A stretch of DNA of 64,000 nucleotides, taken from assembly GCA_038745585.1 (NCBI GenBank), contig JBCDLH010000003.1:62001-126000 (forward strand). The letters are read 5' to 3'. The stretch is from HLUCCA09 sp038745585. Its GTDB lineage: Bacteria > Pseudomonadota > Alphaproteobacteria > Rhodobacterales > Rhodobacteraceae. Under the pieces are notes generated by a model that searched no databases, was not told the origin of the DNA, and worked only from the letters and a program-made list of their open reading frames with translations. Numbering within the stretch: the first letter of the stretch is position 1; each line of letters opens with the position of its first letter. This document shows, in pieces, positions 20,337 to 29,382 of this stretch. The position numbers were made by a program, and so were the translations under genes.

Positions 20337-20837
20337 TCAGGGGCGCGGCGGCATCAAAAAGTGGCCGGTCGCGGCAGCAAAGAGTTTGTCGCGGTGATCC
20401 TGCCAGGCCTCGACATGAACCGAAGCGTAGCGCCGCCCTTGGCGGTTGACCCGCGCCCGCGCATACGCATCGCGTGGCAAGCCCGAGCGCAAGTAATCGA
20501 CGGTAAAGGCGATGGTCTTGGGCAAGCGCGGCATGTCCGCGTGCTCGACGCTGAGCGCCCCCTCTTCGACCGCATCCCACAGCCAGGTCCAGCTCAACTC
20601 GATGAGGGCCGTCACTTCGAGGAACGACGCGGTGACACCGCCATGAAGTGCGGGCAGCGTCGGATTGCCGATAAGGTGCTCGTCATATCGCAAAATGCCG
20701 GTCAGTTCGTCACCGCGCCGGTCAAACGCGATACCCAGAAACCGGATATAGGGCACTCCCGCGATCAGCCGTTGCAGAGCTTGGTCTCGCCGCTGCTTGA
20801 CGACCTGAACGGGTTCGGGCGTGCGATGTTGGCTCAT
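20337..20837 (-). CDS. PaaI family thioesterase (second of pair)
   Basis: Hotdog-fold acyl-CoA thioesterase of 166 residues. The core is IRFLGIAFDRRGDEL, then YDEHLIGNPTLPALHGGVTASFLEVTALIEL, where HGG-TAS-E is the usual hotdog active-site strand and helix, and IAFTVDYLRSGLPRDAYARARV. The start overlaps the stop of the preceding thioesterase (ATGA), so the two are translationally coupled. Neighbouring beta-oxidation genes suggest hydrolysis of CoA thioesters; the substrate is not defined. Confidence 0.85.
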   Translation of the reverse strand: MSQHRTPEPVQVVKQRRDQALQRLIAGVPYIRFLGIAFDRRGDELTGILRYDEHLIGNPTLPALHGGVTASFLEVTALIELSWTWLWDAVEEGALSVEHADMPRLPKTIAFTVDYLRSGLPRDAYARARVNRQGRRYASVHVEAWQDHRDKLFAAATGHFLMPPRP

Positions 20838-21298
20838 GGCGTTGCCCGCGGCGCGGCACGCTGAAAGGTGAACGTGCCGGTCGCAGTGGCCACGGGCGTC
20901 CCGGCCTCTTCATCCCGCGCGACGGCCCGGACGAACGCGACCGAACGGGTCACATGATAACACGTCGCCTCCGCCGTGATCCGCTGGCCGGGTCGGGCCG
21001 ACCGCATATAGTCGATCCGGAGCCCAATCGTCGCCGTCGCCGCCGCGCCTTCGGGATGGGCCATCACGGCCGCCCCGCCGCAAGTGTCCATGAGCGCCGA
21101 GACGGCGCCGCCATGGATGACGCCAGTCGTCGGCTCGCCCACAAGGTGCTCCGAATAGGGCATCGCGATCCGGGCCCAGCCATCGCCGATTTCTTCGAGC
21201 TCGATATGGACTGCTTTGGAAAACGGGATCGCTTCGATGAATTGCCGGGCGATCCGGGCTTTGTCGGGGGACGAGCTTCCGGTGCTATCTTTGCCCAT
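20834..21298 (-). CDS. PaaI family thioesterase (first of pair)
   Basis: Hotdog-fold thioesterase of 154 residues preceding and overlapping a paralogue. Family blocks are MPYSEHLVGEPTTGVIHGGA and SALMDTCGGAAVMAH (His-Gly-Gly and Asp of the active site) and LRIDYMRSARPGQRITAEA. The ATG follows GGAG; a longer open frame upstream crosses the divergent MerR gene and is rejected. The ATGA overlap with the second thioesterase suggests the two form a heteromeric or coordinated pair. Confidence 0.85.
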   Translation of the reverse strand: MGKDSTGSSSPDKARIARQFIEAIPFSKAVHIELEEIGDGWARIAMPYSEHLVGEPTTGVIHGGAVSALMDTCGGAAVMAHPEGAAATATIGLRIDYMRSARPGQRITAEATCYHVTRSVAFVRAVARDEEAGTPVATATGTFTFQRAAPRATP

Positions 21299-21469
21299 GC
21301 GGATCTCCAGGCGCGCTATCCCCGGCTTATCCGCCCTCTGCACCGCCGCTGCAAGAGCCTGCCACGAGTGCGCCAGAAGCATGCGCGTGCCACGAGACGC
21401 CTGAGCCGCGCGGGTGATCGCGCGTTTTCTGGGCAACCTCCAATACCGTTGCCCGCCCTCTGCATCGGA

Positions 21470-21485
21470 TTTAGACTGACGTAAG
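21470..21485 (+). promoter_or_regulatory. candidate MerR-type operator upstream of first MerR gene
   Basis: TTTAGACTGACGTAAG lies directly before the ribosome site (AAGGAGG) of the first MerR gene. It shares 11 of 16 positions with a second motif in front of the second MerR gene and resembles LiuR-like sites (TTTACGTnnACGTAAA type). Its position suggests autoregulation; this is inferred. Confidence 0.35.
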
Positions 21486-21496
21486 GAGGGCCGAAG

Positions 21497-21865
21497 ATGT
21501 CCGAGGAGCGCCTCACCTTCAAAGAGATGTGCGCACGGTTCGACGCCACTCCGCGCACGCTGCGCTACTACGAGTATATCGAGCTTCTTGCTCCGGAGCG
21601 GGATGGGCGCACCCGTTATTACGGCCCGCGAGAGGTCGCCCGCATGACGCTGATCCTGCGCGGGCGGCGTTGGGGGTTCTCGCTCGAAGAGATCCGCCAG
21701 TGGCTGGAGCTGTACGAACAAGCAGGCACTCAAGCCCAAATGCAGACCTTCGTTGATCTCGCCGATCGTCAGCTCGCTGACCTTGCGCGGCAAAAGGACG
21801 AGATCGAGGCCGCCATCGAGGACCTGCGAAAGGTTCGCGCCGAAACGGCCAGCAACCTTGATTAA
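21497..21865 (+). CDS. MerR family transcriptional regulator (LiuR-like), first copy
   Basis: DNA-binding regulator of 122 residues. The N-terminal MerR winged helix is clear: FKEMCARFDATPRTLRYYEY, then RTRYYGPREVARMTLIL and the GFSLEEIRQWLELY wing/helix. A C-terminal coiled coil (LADRQLADLARQKDEIEAAIEDL) mediates dimerisation. There is no metal-binding cysteine pattern, so an acyl-CoA or other organic ligand is likelier. A paralogue follows 230 bases later, and the pair precedes the fatty-acid oxidation genes. AAGGAGG gives a strong ribosome site. Confidence 0.9.
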   Translation: MSEERLTFKEMCARFDATPRTLRYYEYIELLAPERDGRTRYYGPREVARMTLILRGRRWGFSLEEIRQWLELYEQAGTQAQMQTFVDLADRQLADLARQKDEIEAAIEDLRKVRAETASNLD

Positions 21866-21891
21866 GACCGCGACACCCCGTTCGCACAAGA

Positions 21892-21903
21892 CGTTTGCAA
21901 ACG
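21892..21903. promoter_or_regulatory. perfect 12-bp palindrome with TTTGCAAA core
   Basis: CGTTTGCAAACG lies between the two MerR genes. TTTGCAAA is the half-site reported for short-chain acyl-CoA regulators of the ScfR group (RamB, PccR), although those usually use two copies. Only one is seen here, so chance is possible. Confidence 0.3.
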
Positions 21904-22009
21904 CCTCGAAACTGACCCGACCCTGACGCTAGGGTATGTTATAGAATTTCGCTCATCTCCGCCGCCACGCAATGATCAAAGCGTCCCATTCCCGTGACGC
22001 AGCGTTTCA

Positions 22010-22025
22010 TTTACCTTCACGTCAG
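22010..22025 (+). promoter_or_regulatory. candidate MerR-type operator/promoter of second MerR gene
   Basis: TTTACCTTCACGTCAG lies about 70 bases before the second MerR start. TTTACC could be a -35 element with TGTAGG 17 bases downstream as a -10, which places the palindromic ACGT core in the spacer as MerR proteins require. Confidence 0.4.
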
Positions 22026-22091
22026 CCAATCTTGTAGGGTCGCACCCGAGCAGTCATCTGCCGTCCGTTAGGTAACACGGAGATGACAAGG

Positions 22092-22499
22092 ATGACGGAG
22101 AATTACATGACAATCAGGGAGATGTGCGATGCCTTCGACGTCACACCCCGCACCCTGAGGTTCTATGAACAAAAAGAGCTTTTGGCCCCGCTACGACAGG
22201 GTACCAAACGCCTCTTTACGCGCCGCGATCGGGCCCGCCTGACACTGATCCTGCGGGGCAAGCGTTTTGGGTTTTCGCTCGAGGAGATCCGGCAATTACT
22301 CGATCTTTACTATGTGGGCGACCAGCAGGTGACACAGCTCACCAAAACACGTGAAGTGGCCGTCGCTCATCTGACGCAACTCGAACACCAACGCGCAGAC
22401 CTCGACGCAGCCATCGCCGACCTCAAGGATCAGCTCGGCTGGGTCGAAAACCGCCTGGGCGAACTCAACGTTGCGACACCACAAGCGGCCAATGGCTAA
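22092..22499 (+). CDS. MerR family transcriptional regulator (LiuR-like), second copy
   Basis: Regulator of 135 residues, paralogous to the preceding MerR protein. The winged helix is IREMCDAFDVTPRTLRFYEQ, KRLFTRRDRARLTLILRGKR and GFSLEEIRQLLDLY; the C-terminal coiled coil is longer (AVAHLTQLEHQRADLDAAIADL). Three in-frame ATGs are close together; the second has GGAG eight bases upstream and was chosen. It ends 81 bases before the acyl-CoA dehydrogenase gene, so it is the likely local controller of beta-oxidation. Confidence 0.9.
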   Translation: MTENYMTIREMCDAFDVTPRTLRFYEQKELLAPLRQGTKRLFTRRDRARLTLILRGKRFGFSLEEIRQLLDLYYVGDQQVTQLTKTREVAVAHLTQLEHQRADLDAAIADLKDQLGWVENRLGELNVATPQAANG

Positions 22500-22580
22500 C
22501 GCCCGCCAGAGACGACCCGACAAGCCCGCACGCTGCAATCCCCCCTAATGCCCGCCAAAGACCCTTAGGAGACGCACCGG

Positions 22581-24359
22581 ATGCCCCACTATACCGCACC
22601 CGTGAAAGACATACAGTTCGTGCTGCATGATGTTTTCGAGATCGAGCACCAGGATATCCCAGGCTATGCCGAGCTCGAGCCGGATTTCACGTCCGCTGTG
22701 TTGGGGGAAGCCGCCAAGATCTCCGAGGAGGTGCTCGCCCCCCTCAATCGGATCGGGGATGAACAGGGCTGCCGGTTGGACAACGGCGTCGTGCGCACGC
22801 CTGATGGCTTCAAACAAGCCTACGACCAGATCGCGGAGGGCGGCTGGATCGGGCTCGACGCGGATCCCGAATTTGGTGGGCAGGGGATGCCCTATCTCTT
22901 GGCAACGGCCGTCGGCGAAATGTTTGTGTCTGCCAATATGGCGCTCAACATGTTCTGGGGGCTCACCCACGGCGCCTATTCCGCCATCGCCGCCCACGGC
23001 TCAGAGGCCCAAAAGCAGACCTATCTGCCAAACATGATCTCGGGCCGTTGGGGCGGCACGATGAACCTCACCGAGCCCCATTGTGGCACCGACCTTGGCC
23101 TCATTCGCACCAAGGCCGAGCCCCAGGACGACGGCTCGTTCAAGATCACCGGACAGAAGATCTGGATTTCCGCGGGTGAGCACGACATGGTCGACAACAT
23201 CGTCCACCTCGTGCTGGCAAAGATCCCCGGCGGACCGGACGGCGTGAAGGGCATTTCGCTCTTCATCGTTCCGAAGTTTCTCGTGAATGACGACGGGACG
23301 CTCGGTGCCCGCAACGGCCTCTCCTGCGGTGGGCTCGAAGAGAAGATGGGCATCCACGGCAACGCCACCTGCGTGATGAATTACGACGGGGCGACCGGAT
23401 ATCTCATCGGTGAGATGCACAAGGGCATGCGCGCCATGTTCACCATGATGAACGAAGCGCGCATCGGCGTTGGGCTCCAAGGCTATGCGCAGGGTGCTGT
23501 CGCCTATCAAAATGCGCTCGCCTTCGCCCAAGATCGGCTGCAGGGCCGCGATCTCACTGGGGCGCAAAACCCCAACGGTCCGGCCGATCCGATCATCGTT
23601 CATCCCGATGTCCGGCGGAACCTGATGCAGCAAAAGAGCTTCGTCGAGGGGGCCCGCGCCTTCGCCCTCTGGGGCGCCGAGCTCATAGACCGTGCCCATC
23701 GCGGCGAGAACAGCGAAGCAGAGGAGTTGATTTCGCTGCTTACCCCCGTGATCAAGGGCTTTCTCTCTGACAAGGGCTTCGAGACAACCGTGCTCGCCCA
23801 GCAGACCCTCGGCGGCTCGGGGTTCACCAAGGAATGGGGGCTTGAGCAATTCGTTCGCGATGCCCGGATCACGATGATCTATGAGGGCACCAATGGTATC
23901 CAATCGCTCGATCTTGTGGGCCGCAAGCTCGCCCAGAACGGCGGGCGGGCCATCATGGCGTTCTTCGACTTGGTCAAGGCCTTCCTAAAGGAGAATGCCG
24001 AGAGCGAGGTGCTCGCAGACGGCTTTCTCGACCCGCTCAAATCCGCATCAAAGGACCTGCAGGCCGCGGGCATGTACTTCATGCAGAACGGTATGAAGAA
24101 CCCCAACAACGCGCTCTCGGGGTCCTATGATTTTATGCACCTGTTCGGCCATGTTTGCCTCGGGCTCATGTGGGCGCGCATGGCCAATGCGGCGGGCCAC
24201 AAGCTGGCCGCAGGCGAAGGCGATCCGGCCTTCCTGCGCGCCAAGATCGAAACCGGGCGCTATTACATGGCGCGGCAATTGCCGGCCACCAAGCTGCATC
24301 TTGCGCGGATCGAAAGCGGCGCGGCGCCGGTTATGACGCTCGAAGCGGCAAGCTTCTGA
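22581..24359 (+). CDS. acyl-CoA dehydrogenase with C-terminal extension (FadE/DmdC-like)
   Basis: FAD enzyme for the first step of beta-oxidation (acyl-CoA to trans-2-enoyl-CoA), 592 residues, longer than classic 380-residue members because of the C-terminal domain shared with DmdC (methylmercaptopropionyl-CoA dehydrogenase) and AidB relatives. Visible blocks are LTEPHCGTDLGLIRTKA, ITGQKIWISAGEHDM, MNEARIGVGLQGYAQGA, and IYEGTNGIQSLDLVGRKL, where the Glu is the catalytic base. The extension ends in MARQLPATKLHLARIESG. TAGGAGACG precedes the ATG. It leads an operon with GST, thiolase and FadB-like genes. DMSP-derived substrates are possible but cannot be told from sequence. Confidence 0.92.
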   Translation: MPHYTAPVKDIQFVLHDVFEIEHQDIPGYAELEPDFTSAVLGEAAKISEEVLAPLNRIGDEQGCRLDNGVVRTPDGFKQAYDQIAEGGWIGLDADPEFGGQGMPYLLATAVGEMFVSANMALNMFWGLTHGAYSAIAAHGSEAQKQTYLPNMISGRWGGTMNLTEPHCGTDLGLIRTKAEPQDDGSFKITGQKIWISAGEHDMVDNIVHLVLAKIPGGPDGVKGISLFIVPKFLVNDDGTLGARNGLSCGGLEEKMGIHGNATCVMNYDGATGYLIGEMHKGMRAMFTMMNEARIGVGLQGYAQGAVAYQNALAFAQDRLQGRDLTGAQNPNGPADPIIVHPDVRRNLMQQKSFVEGARAFALWGAELIDRAHRGENSEAEELISLLTPVIKGFLSDKGFETTVLAQQTLGGSGFTKEWGLEQFVRDARITMIYEGTNGIQSLDLVGRKLAQNGGRAIMAFFDLVKAFLKENAESEVLADGFLDPLKSASKDLQAAGMYFMQNGMKNPNNALSGSYDFMHLFGHVCLGLMWARMANAAGHKLAAGEGDPAFLRAKIETGRYYMARQLPATKLHLARIESGAAPVMTLEAASF

Positions 24360-24414
24360 GGCCAGAGGTGAACGCGCGCTCCATCCGCCCGGCGTCGCCG
24401 CACTTGGGCGCTGT

Positions 24415-24452
24415 CGGAGCCTCCGGCGGCGATATTTGCCAGCAAGAAGAAG
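24415..24452 (-). repeat. dispersed repeat, inverted partial copy
   Basis: Read on the minus strand this is CTTCTTCTTGCTGGCAAATA followed by TCGCCGCCGGAGGCTCCG, the same head as the copies at 17.8 and 24.6 kb with one insertion. It forms an inverted pair with the next copy about 150 bases away, in the 324-base gap between the acyl-CoA dehydrogenase and GST genes. No gene is visible between them. Confidence 0.55.
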
Positions 24453-24598
24453 CAAGGCAGTGCGCCCCGACCGGACGGGCCGCGATGTGGGCGGGTTCCC
24501 ATATCGGCCGAGGCGTCTTCTCCTTGCACGGTCATCGGCGTCGCCGCCTGTACCGTGGTTTCGAACTGGCCGCATTAACCTTAATGATGCGTTACCGC

Positions 24599-24663
24599 CC
24601 CCCTTCTTCTTGCTGAAAATATCGCGCGGGGGTGCGGGGGTGCGAAACCCCCGCTGCGGAGCC
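24599..24663 (+). repeat. dispersed repeat, second full copy
   Basis: CCCTTCTTCTTGCTGAAAAT continues into a G-rich palindrome (GCGGGGGTGCG...AACCCCCGC, 24625-24655). It sits directly upstream of the GST ribosome site and, with the inverted copy to its left, could fold into a large stem in the operon transcript. Confidence 0.6.
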
Positions 24664-24683
24664 TATCCAAAAGGAGCGTCGCT

Positions 24684-25316
24684 TTGATTGACCTTCACTG
24701 TTTCGGAGAAAGCGGGAACGCCTATAAGGTCGCGCTGGCGCTCGAAGTTTCAGGGCTCCCTTGGCGCCCGATCTATGTCGACTTTTTCAATGGCGGTGGC
24801 CGCAGCGCGGAGTTCCGCGCGCTCAACCCGATGGGCGAGTGCCCTGTCCTTGTCGACGGTACGACAGTGCTCACGCAATCCGGGGTGATCCAAGACTACG
24901 TGAGCGGTCTCACCGGCAAGCACGGGGGGGCGAGCGCCGAGGAGCGGCGCGAGGTCCTGCGCTGGGTGCTGTGGGACAACCACAAGCTGTCGAGCCAGGC
25001 GGGCGTCACCCGGTTTCTCATGAACTTCGTCTCGCCAGAAAAGCGCCCGGCGGAGGTGATCTCCTGGCTGCACGGCCGCCTGCGGGCTGCTTACGCCGTC
25101 CTTGATGCGCATCTCGCAAACCGGGATTGGATCGTGGGCAATGGCCCGACCAACGCCGACTTTTCCTGCTGCGGATACCTCTACTACCCCGAGCCCTTTG
25201 GCTTTGACAGGGCCAAGTGGCCACAGATCGACGCCTGGCTGACCCGTCTGTCGAACCTGCCAGCCTGGAAACGCCCCTACGACCTCATGCCCGGCTCTCT
25301 CGCCGATCGCGCGTGA
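24684..25316 (+). CDS. glutathione S-transferase family protein
   Basis: Cytosolic GST-fold protein of 210 residues embedded in a beta-oxidation operon. The thioredoxin-like N-domain includes GNAYKVALALEVSGLPW, the cis-proline/substrate loop LNPMGECPVLVDG, and LTQSGVIQDYVS (GSH-binding). The C-terminal helical domain runs to WPQIDAWLTRLSNLPAWKRP. Its role in fatty-acid oxidation is unknown; detoxification of an acyl or thiol intermediate is a guess. The start is a TTG with AAGGAGC six bases upstream; no ATG fits. Confidence 0.88.
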   Translation: MIDLHCFGESGNAYKVALALEVSGLPWRPIYVDFFNGGGRSAEFRALNPMGECPVLVDGTTVLTQSGVIQDYVSGLTGKHGGASAEERREVLRWVLWDNHKLSSQAGVTRFLMNFVSPEKRPAEVISWLHGRLRAAYAVLDAHLANRDWIVGNGPTNADFSCCGYLYYPEPFGFDRAKWPQIDAWLTRLSNLPAWKRPYDLMPGSLADRA

Positions 25317-25341
25317 GCCCGCAAGATCGAAAGGACGACTG

Positions 25342-26553
<1,212 letters not shown>

Positions 26554-26567
26554 GGGAGGACGACCAC

Positions 26568-28769
26568 ATGGCCGATTTCACGATGGACAAGGGCGCCGAC
26601 GGCGTCGCGATTATTACTTGGGACGTCAAAGAGAAATCGATGAATGTCCTTAGCCTCGAAGGTTGGGACGCGCTTGATGCGCTTATTGACGAGGCGCTGG
26701 GCGATGAAGCGGTAAAGGGCGTCGTCATCACCTCTGGCAAGCCCGACAGCTTTGCCGGCGGGATGGACCTTAATGTCATCGCCAAGATGAAGGAGGCGGC
26801 GGGAGATGAGCCGGCCAAGGGGCTCTTTGACGGGCTCATGCGCTGCCACGGTATCCTGCGCAAGATCGAGCGGGCGGGGATGGACCCCAAGACGCTAAAG
26901 GGCGGCAAGCCAATTGCGACCGCGCTGCCGGGCACGGCGCTCGGCATCGGGCTCGAAATCCCGCTTGCCACGCACCGCATCTTCGCCGCCGACAATCCTA
27001 AGGCCAAGATCGGCCTGCCTGAAATCATGGTCGGTATCTTCCCCGGCATGGGCGGCACGACCCGGGTCGTGCGCAAGCTCGGCGCCATTGCCGCCGCCCC
27101 GATCCTGCTTGAGGGCAAGCTCAACGACCCCAAAAAGGCGAAGGCGGCCGGGCTCATTGACGAAGTGGTCGAGGATCCGCTCGCCGCCGCCAAGGCCTGG
27201 GTGCTGGGCGCCAAGGACGCCGATCTCGTCAAGCCGTGGGATGCGAAGGGCTACAAGATGCCGGGAGGCGCGCCCTATCATCCGGCGGGATTCATGAACT
27301 TCGTCGGGGCGTCGGCTATGGTGAACGGTAAGACAAAGGGCGTCTATCCCGCCGCCAAGGCGCTCCTCTCGGCGGTCTACGAGGGGGCGCTCGTCCCCTT
27401 TGACATCGCGCTGAAGATCGAAGCGCGCTGGTTCACCTCAATCCTCATGAACCCGTCGTCCGAGGCGATGATCCGCTCGATCTTCATCAACAAGGAGGCA
27501 CTGGAAAAAGGCGCGAACCGCCCCGACGTGCCCGATCAGAAGGTCACGAAAGTCGGCGTCCTCGGCGCGGGCATGATGGGGGCGGGGATCGCGCTCGTCT
27601 CGGCCCAGGCGGGGATCGAGGTGGTGCTCCTCGACCAGTCGAAGGAGGCGGCGGAGAAGGGCAAGGCCTACACCGCCAGCTACGCCGAAAAAGGTGTGAA
27701 GCGCGGCAAGTCGACCCCGGAGAAGGCGCACGCCATGCTCGACCGGATAACGGCGACCGATGACGTGGCGGACCTCAAGGGCTGCGACTTGATCGTCGAG
27801 GCGGTCTTTGAGGATATCGGCGTGAAGGCCGAGATCACCAAGACGGTCGAAGCCGTCGTCGGCCCCGACTGCATCTTTGCCACCAACACCTCGACCCTTC
27901 CGATCACCGAACTCGCCAAAGCCTCCGCCCGGCCCGAACACTTCATCGGGATCCACTTCTTCTCGCCCGTGGAGAAGATGCTCCTTGTGGAGATCATCAA
28001 AGGGGAGGAGACCGGGGACCGCGCCGTCGCCAAATCCCTCGATTTCGTGCGCCAGATCCGCAAAACGCCCATCGTCGTCAACGACGCCCGCTTCTTCTAC
28101 GCCAACCGCTGTATCATCCCCTACATCAACGAAGGCATTCGCATGGTGAAGGAGGGGGTGGCGCCCGCTCTGGTGGAGAATGCCGCCAAGCTCGTCGGCA
28201 TGCCCCTCGGGCCGCTCCAGTTGACCGACGAAACCTCCATCGACCTCGGCGTGAAGATCGCCAAGGCGACGAAGGCGGCTCTGGGTGAGGCCTACGACGA
28301 CGCGAGCGACCCGGTGCTTTTCTGGATGGCCGAGGAGGGGCGTCTGGGCCGGAAGGCGAATGCGGGTTTTTATGCTTATGACGAGAAGGGCAATCGGCAG
28401 GGCCTCTGGGACGGGCTCGCGGCGCAGTTCCCGCCCTCACCTGAGCAGCCAAGCCTTGTCGAGGTGCAGCACCGGCTCCTCTTCGCGCAGGTCTTGGAAG
28501 CGGTGCGCGCGTTCGAAGACGGCGTGCTCACCGATATCCGCGAGGGCGATGTCGGCGCGATCCTTGGCTGGGGCTTTGCGCCTTGGTCTGGCGGGCCGTT
28601 CTCCTGGCTTGACATGCTGGGCGCGCCCTATGCGGCGGACCGGTGTGATGCGCTGGCGGCCACGTTTGGCGCGCGCTTTGCCTGCCCTAACCTCTTGCGT
28701 GAGATGGCAGGCAAAGGAGCAACCTTTTATGGCCGCTATGGCGGGGGCGCTGCCGCGGAGGCGGCGTGA
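26568..28769 (+). CDS. fadB: FadB-like enoyl-CoA hydratase / 3-hydroxyacyl-CoA dehydrogenase
   Basis: Bifunctional alpha subunit of the beta-oxidation complex, 733 residues. The N-terminal hydratase/isomerase domain (about 1-190) has the oxyanion loop GKPDSFAGGMDLNV and the block IPLATHRIFAADNPKAKIGL. The NAD-binding domain begins near 325 with VGVLGAGMMGAGIALVSAQA, followed by the HAD marks CIFATNTSTLPITEL and HFIGIHFFSPVEKM with the catalytic His. C-terminal HAD domains end in APWSGGPFSWLD. I chose the ATG after GGGAGGA; a GTG overlapping the thiolase stop is in frame. Cotranscribed with thiolase. Confidence 0.94.
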   Translation: MADFTMDKGADGVAIITWDVKEKSMNVLSLEGWDALDALIDEALGDEAVKGVVITSGKPDSFAGGMDLNVIAKMKEAAGDEPAKGLFDGLMRCHGILRKIERAGMDPKTLKGGKPIATALPGTALGIGLEIPLATHRIFAADNPKAKIGLPEIMVGIFPGMGGTTRVVRKLGAIAAAPILLEGKLNDPKKAKAAGLIDEVVEDPLAAAKAWVLGAKDADLVKPWDAKGYKMPGGAPYHPAGFMNFVGASAMVNGKTKGVYPAAKALLSAVYEGALVPFDIALKIEARWFTSILMNPSSEAMIRSIFINKEALEKGANRPDVPDQKVTKVGVLGAGMMGAGIALVSAQAGIEVVLLDQSKEAAEKGKAYTASYAEKGVKRGKSTPEKAHAMLDRITATDDVADLKGCDLIVEAVFEDIGVKAEITKTVEAVVGPDCIFATNTSTLPITELAKASARPEHFIGIHFFSPVEKMLLVEIIKGEETGDRAVAKSLDFVRQIRKTPIVVNDARFFYANRCIIPYINEGIRMVKEGVAPALVENAAKLVGMPLGPLQLTDETSIDLGVKIAKATKAALGEAYDDASDPVLFWMAEEGRLGRKANAGFYAYDEKGNRQGLWDGLAAQFPPSPEQPSLVEVQHRLLFAQVLEAVRAFEDGVLTDIREGDVGAILGWGFAPWSGGPFSWLDMLGAPYAADRCDALAATFGARFACPNLLREMAGKGATFYGRYGGGAAAEAA

Positions 28770-28791
28770 TGTCATGCTGTTGCGGAGGTGA

Positions 28792-29004
28792 TCAGCCGCG
28801 CGGGAAAGCCTCGATATGAGGTGAAATGCTGGCGCAAAGCGTGCCCACCTTGCGCCAGCCTTCGACCTGTGCGGCGGGCGTGCCGGCGTGCAACGCAGAG
28901 ACCCGCGAGCCGCTCGGGATGCCTGCCGCTGCCTCTATCGCCTCTCGCGACGACGCGTGCAGACCGATCCAAAGCGCGGTCCCAGCATCACTCAGCCCTC
29001 GCAT
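28792..29004 (-). CDS. small ORF or gene remnant, unrecognised
   Basis: A 70-residue frame in the 613-base gap after the FadB-like gene. The amino-acid make-up (ALWIGLHASSREAIEAAAG, then VEGWRKVGTLCASISPHIEA) and codon choice look protein-like, unlike the arginine-rich background frames around it. There is no convincing ribosome site, and the frame is closed by a stop a few codons upstream. It may be the 3' remnant of a decayed gene or a real small protein; I do not recognise it. Confidence 0.25.
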   Translation of the reverse strand: MRGLSDAGTALWIGLHASSREAIEAAAGIPSGSRVSALHAGTPAAQVEGWRKVGTLCASISPHIEAFPRG

Positions 29005-29382
29005 GGTGCCGGTCGCGGGAGCGATCCCGTGGTGTCAGGGGGGGAGTAGACCGCTCTCCGCGCTATACCATACCGCGCTTGCCATGTTCTTACTTGGGTC
29101 GCTGCTGGGCAAAAGCGTGGCATTGATCGAGAAAGCGCACCTAACGCTGCTCAATGCCGTGATTGTGATGTGGGACAGGGACAATTGCCGCCCGATTTCA
29201 AGCGCGGGCGCAGACGGTTTGTTGCCCTAAGGGGACAGTTTAGGCGTCATCGACGTTTTTTCATTGGGCTTGCGGAAATGCGGCAGCCAATGGAACCGAA
29301 ATTGCGCGTCGCTGTGGGGGCTCGCGTTGACAGCCCGGCGGGCTGTCTGCATCCGAGATCCCGACGAGCGGAGTGAGTATCG
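29005..29382. other. intergenic region upstream of the VPLPA-CTERM gene
   Basis: No gene is visible. A 7-bp hairpin GACAGCC-N5-GGCTGTC (29329-29347) lies 36 bases before the next start and could be an operator or leader structure. Promoter elements are not clear. Confidence 0.4.
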
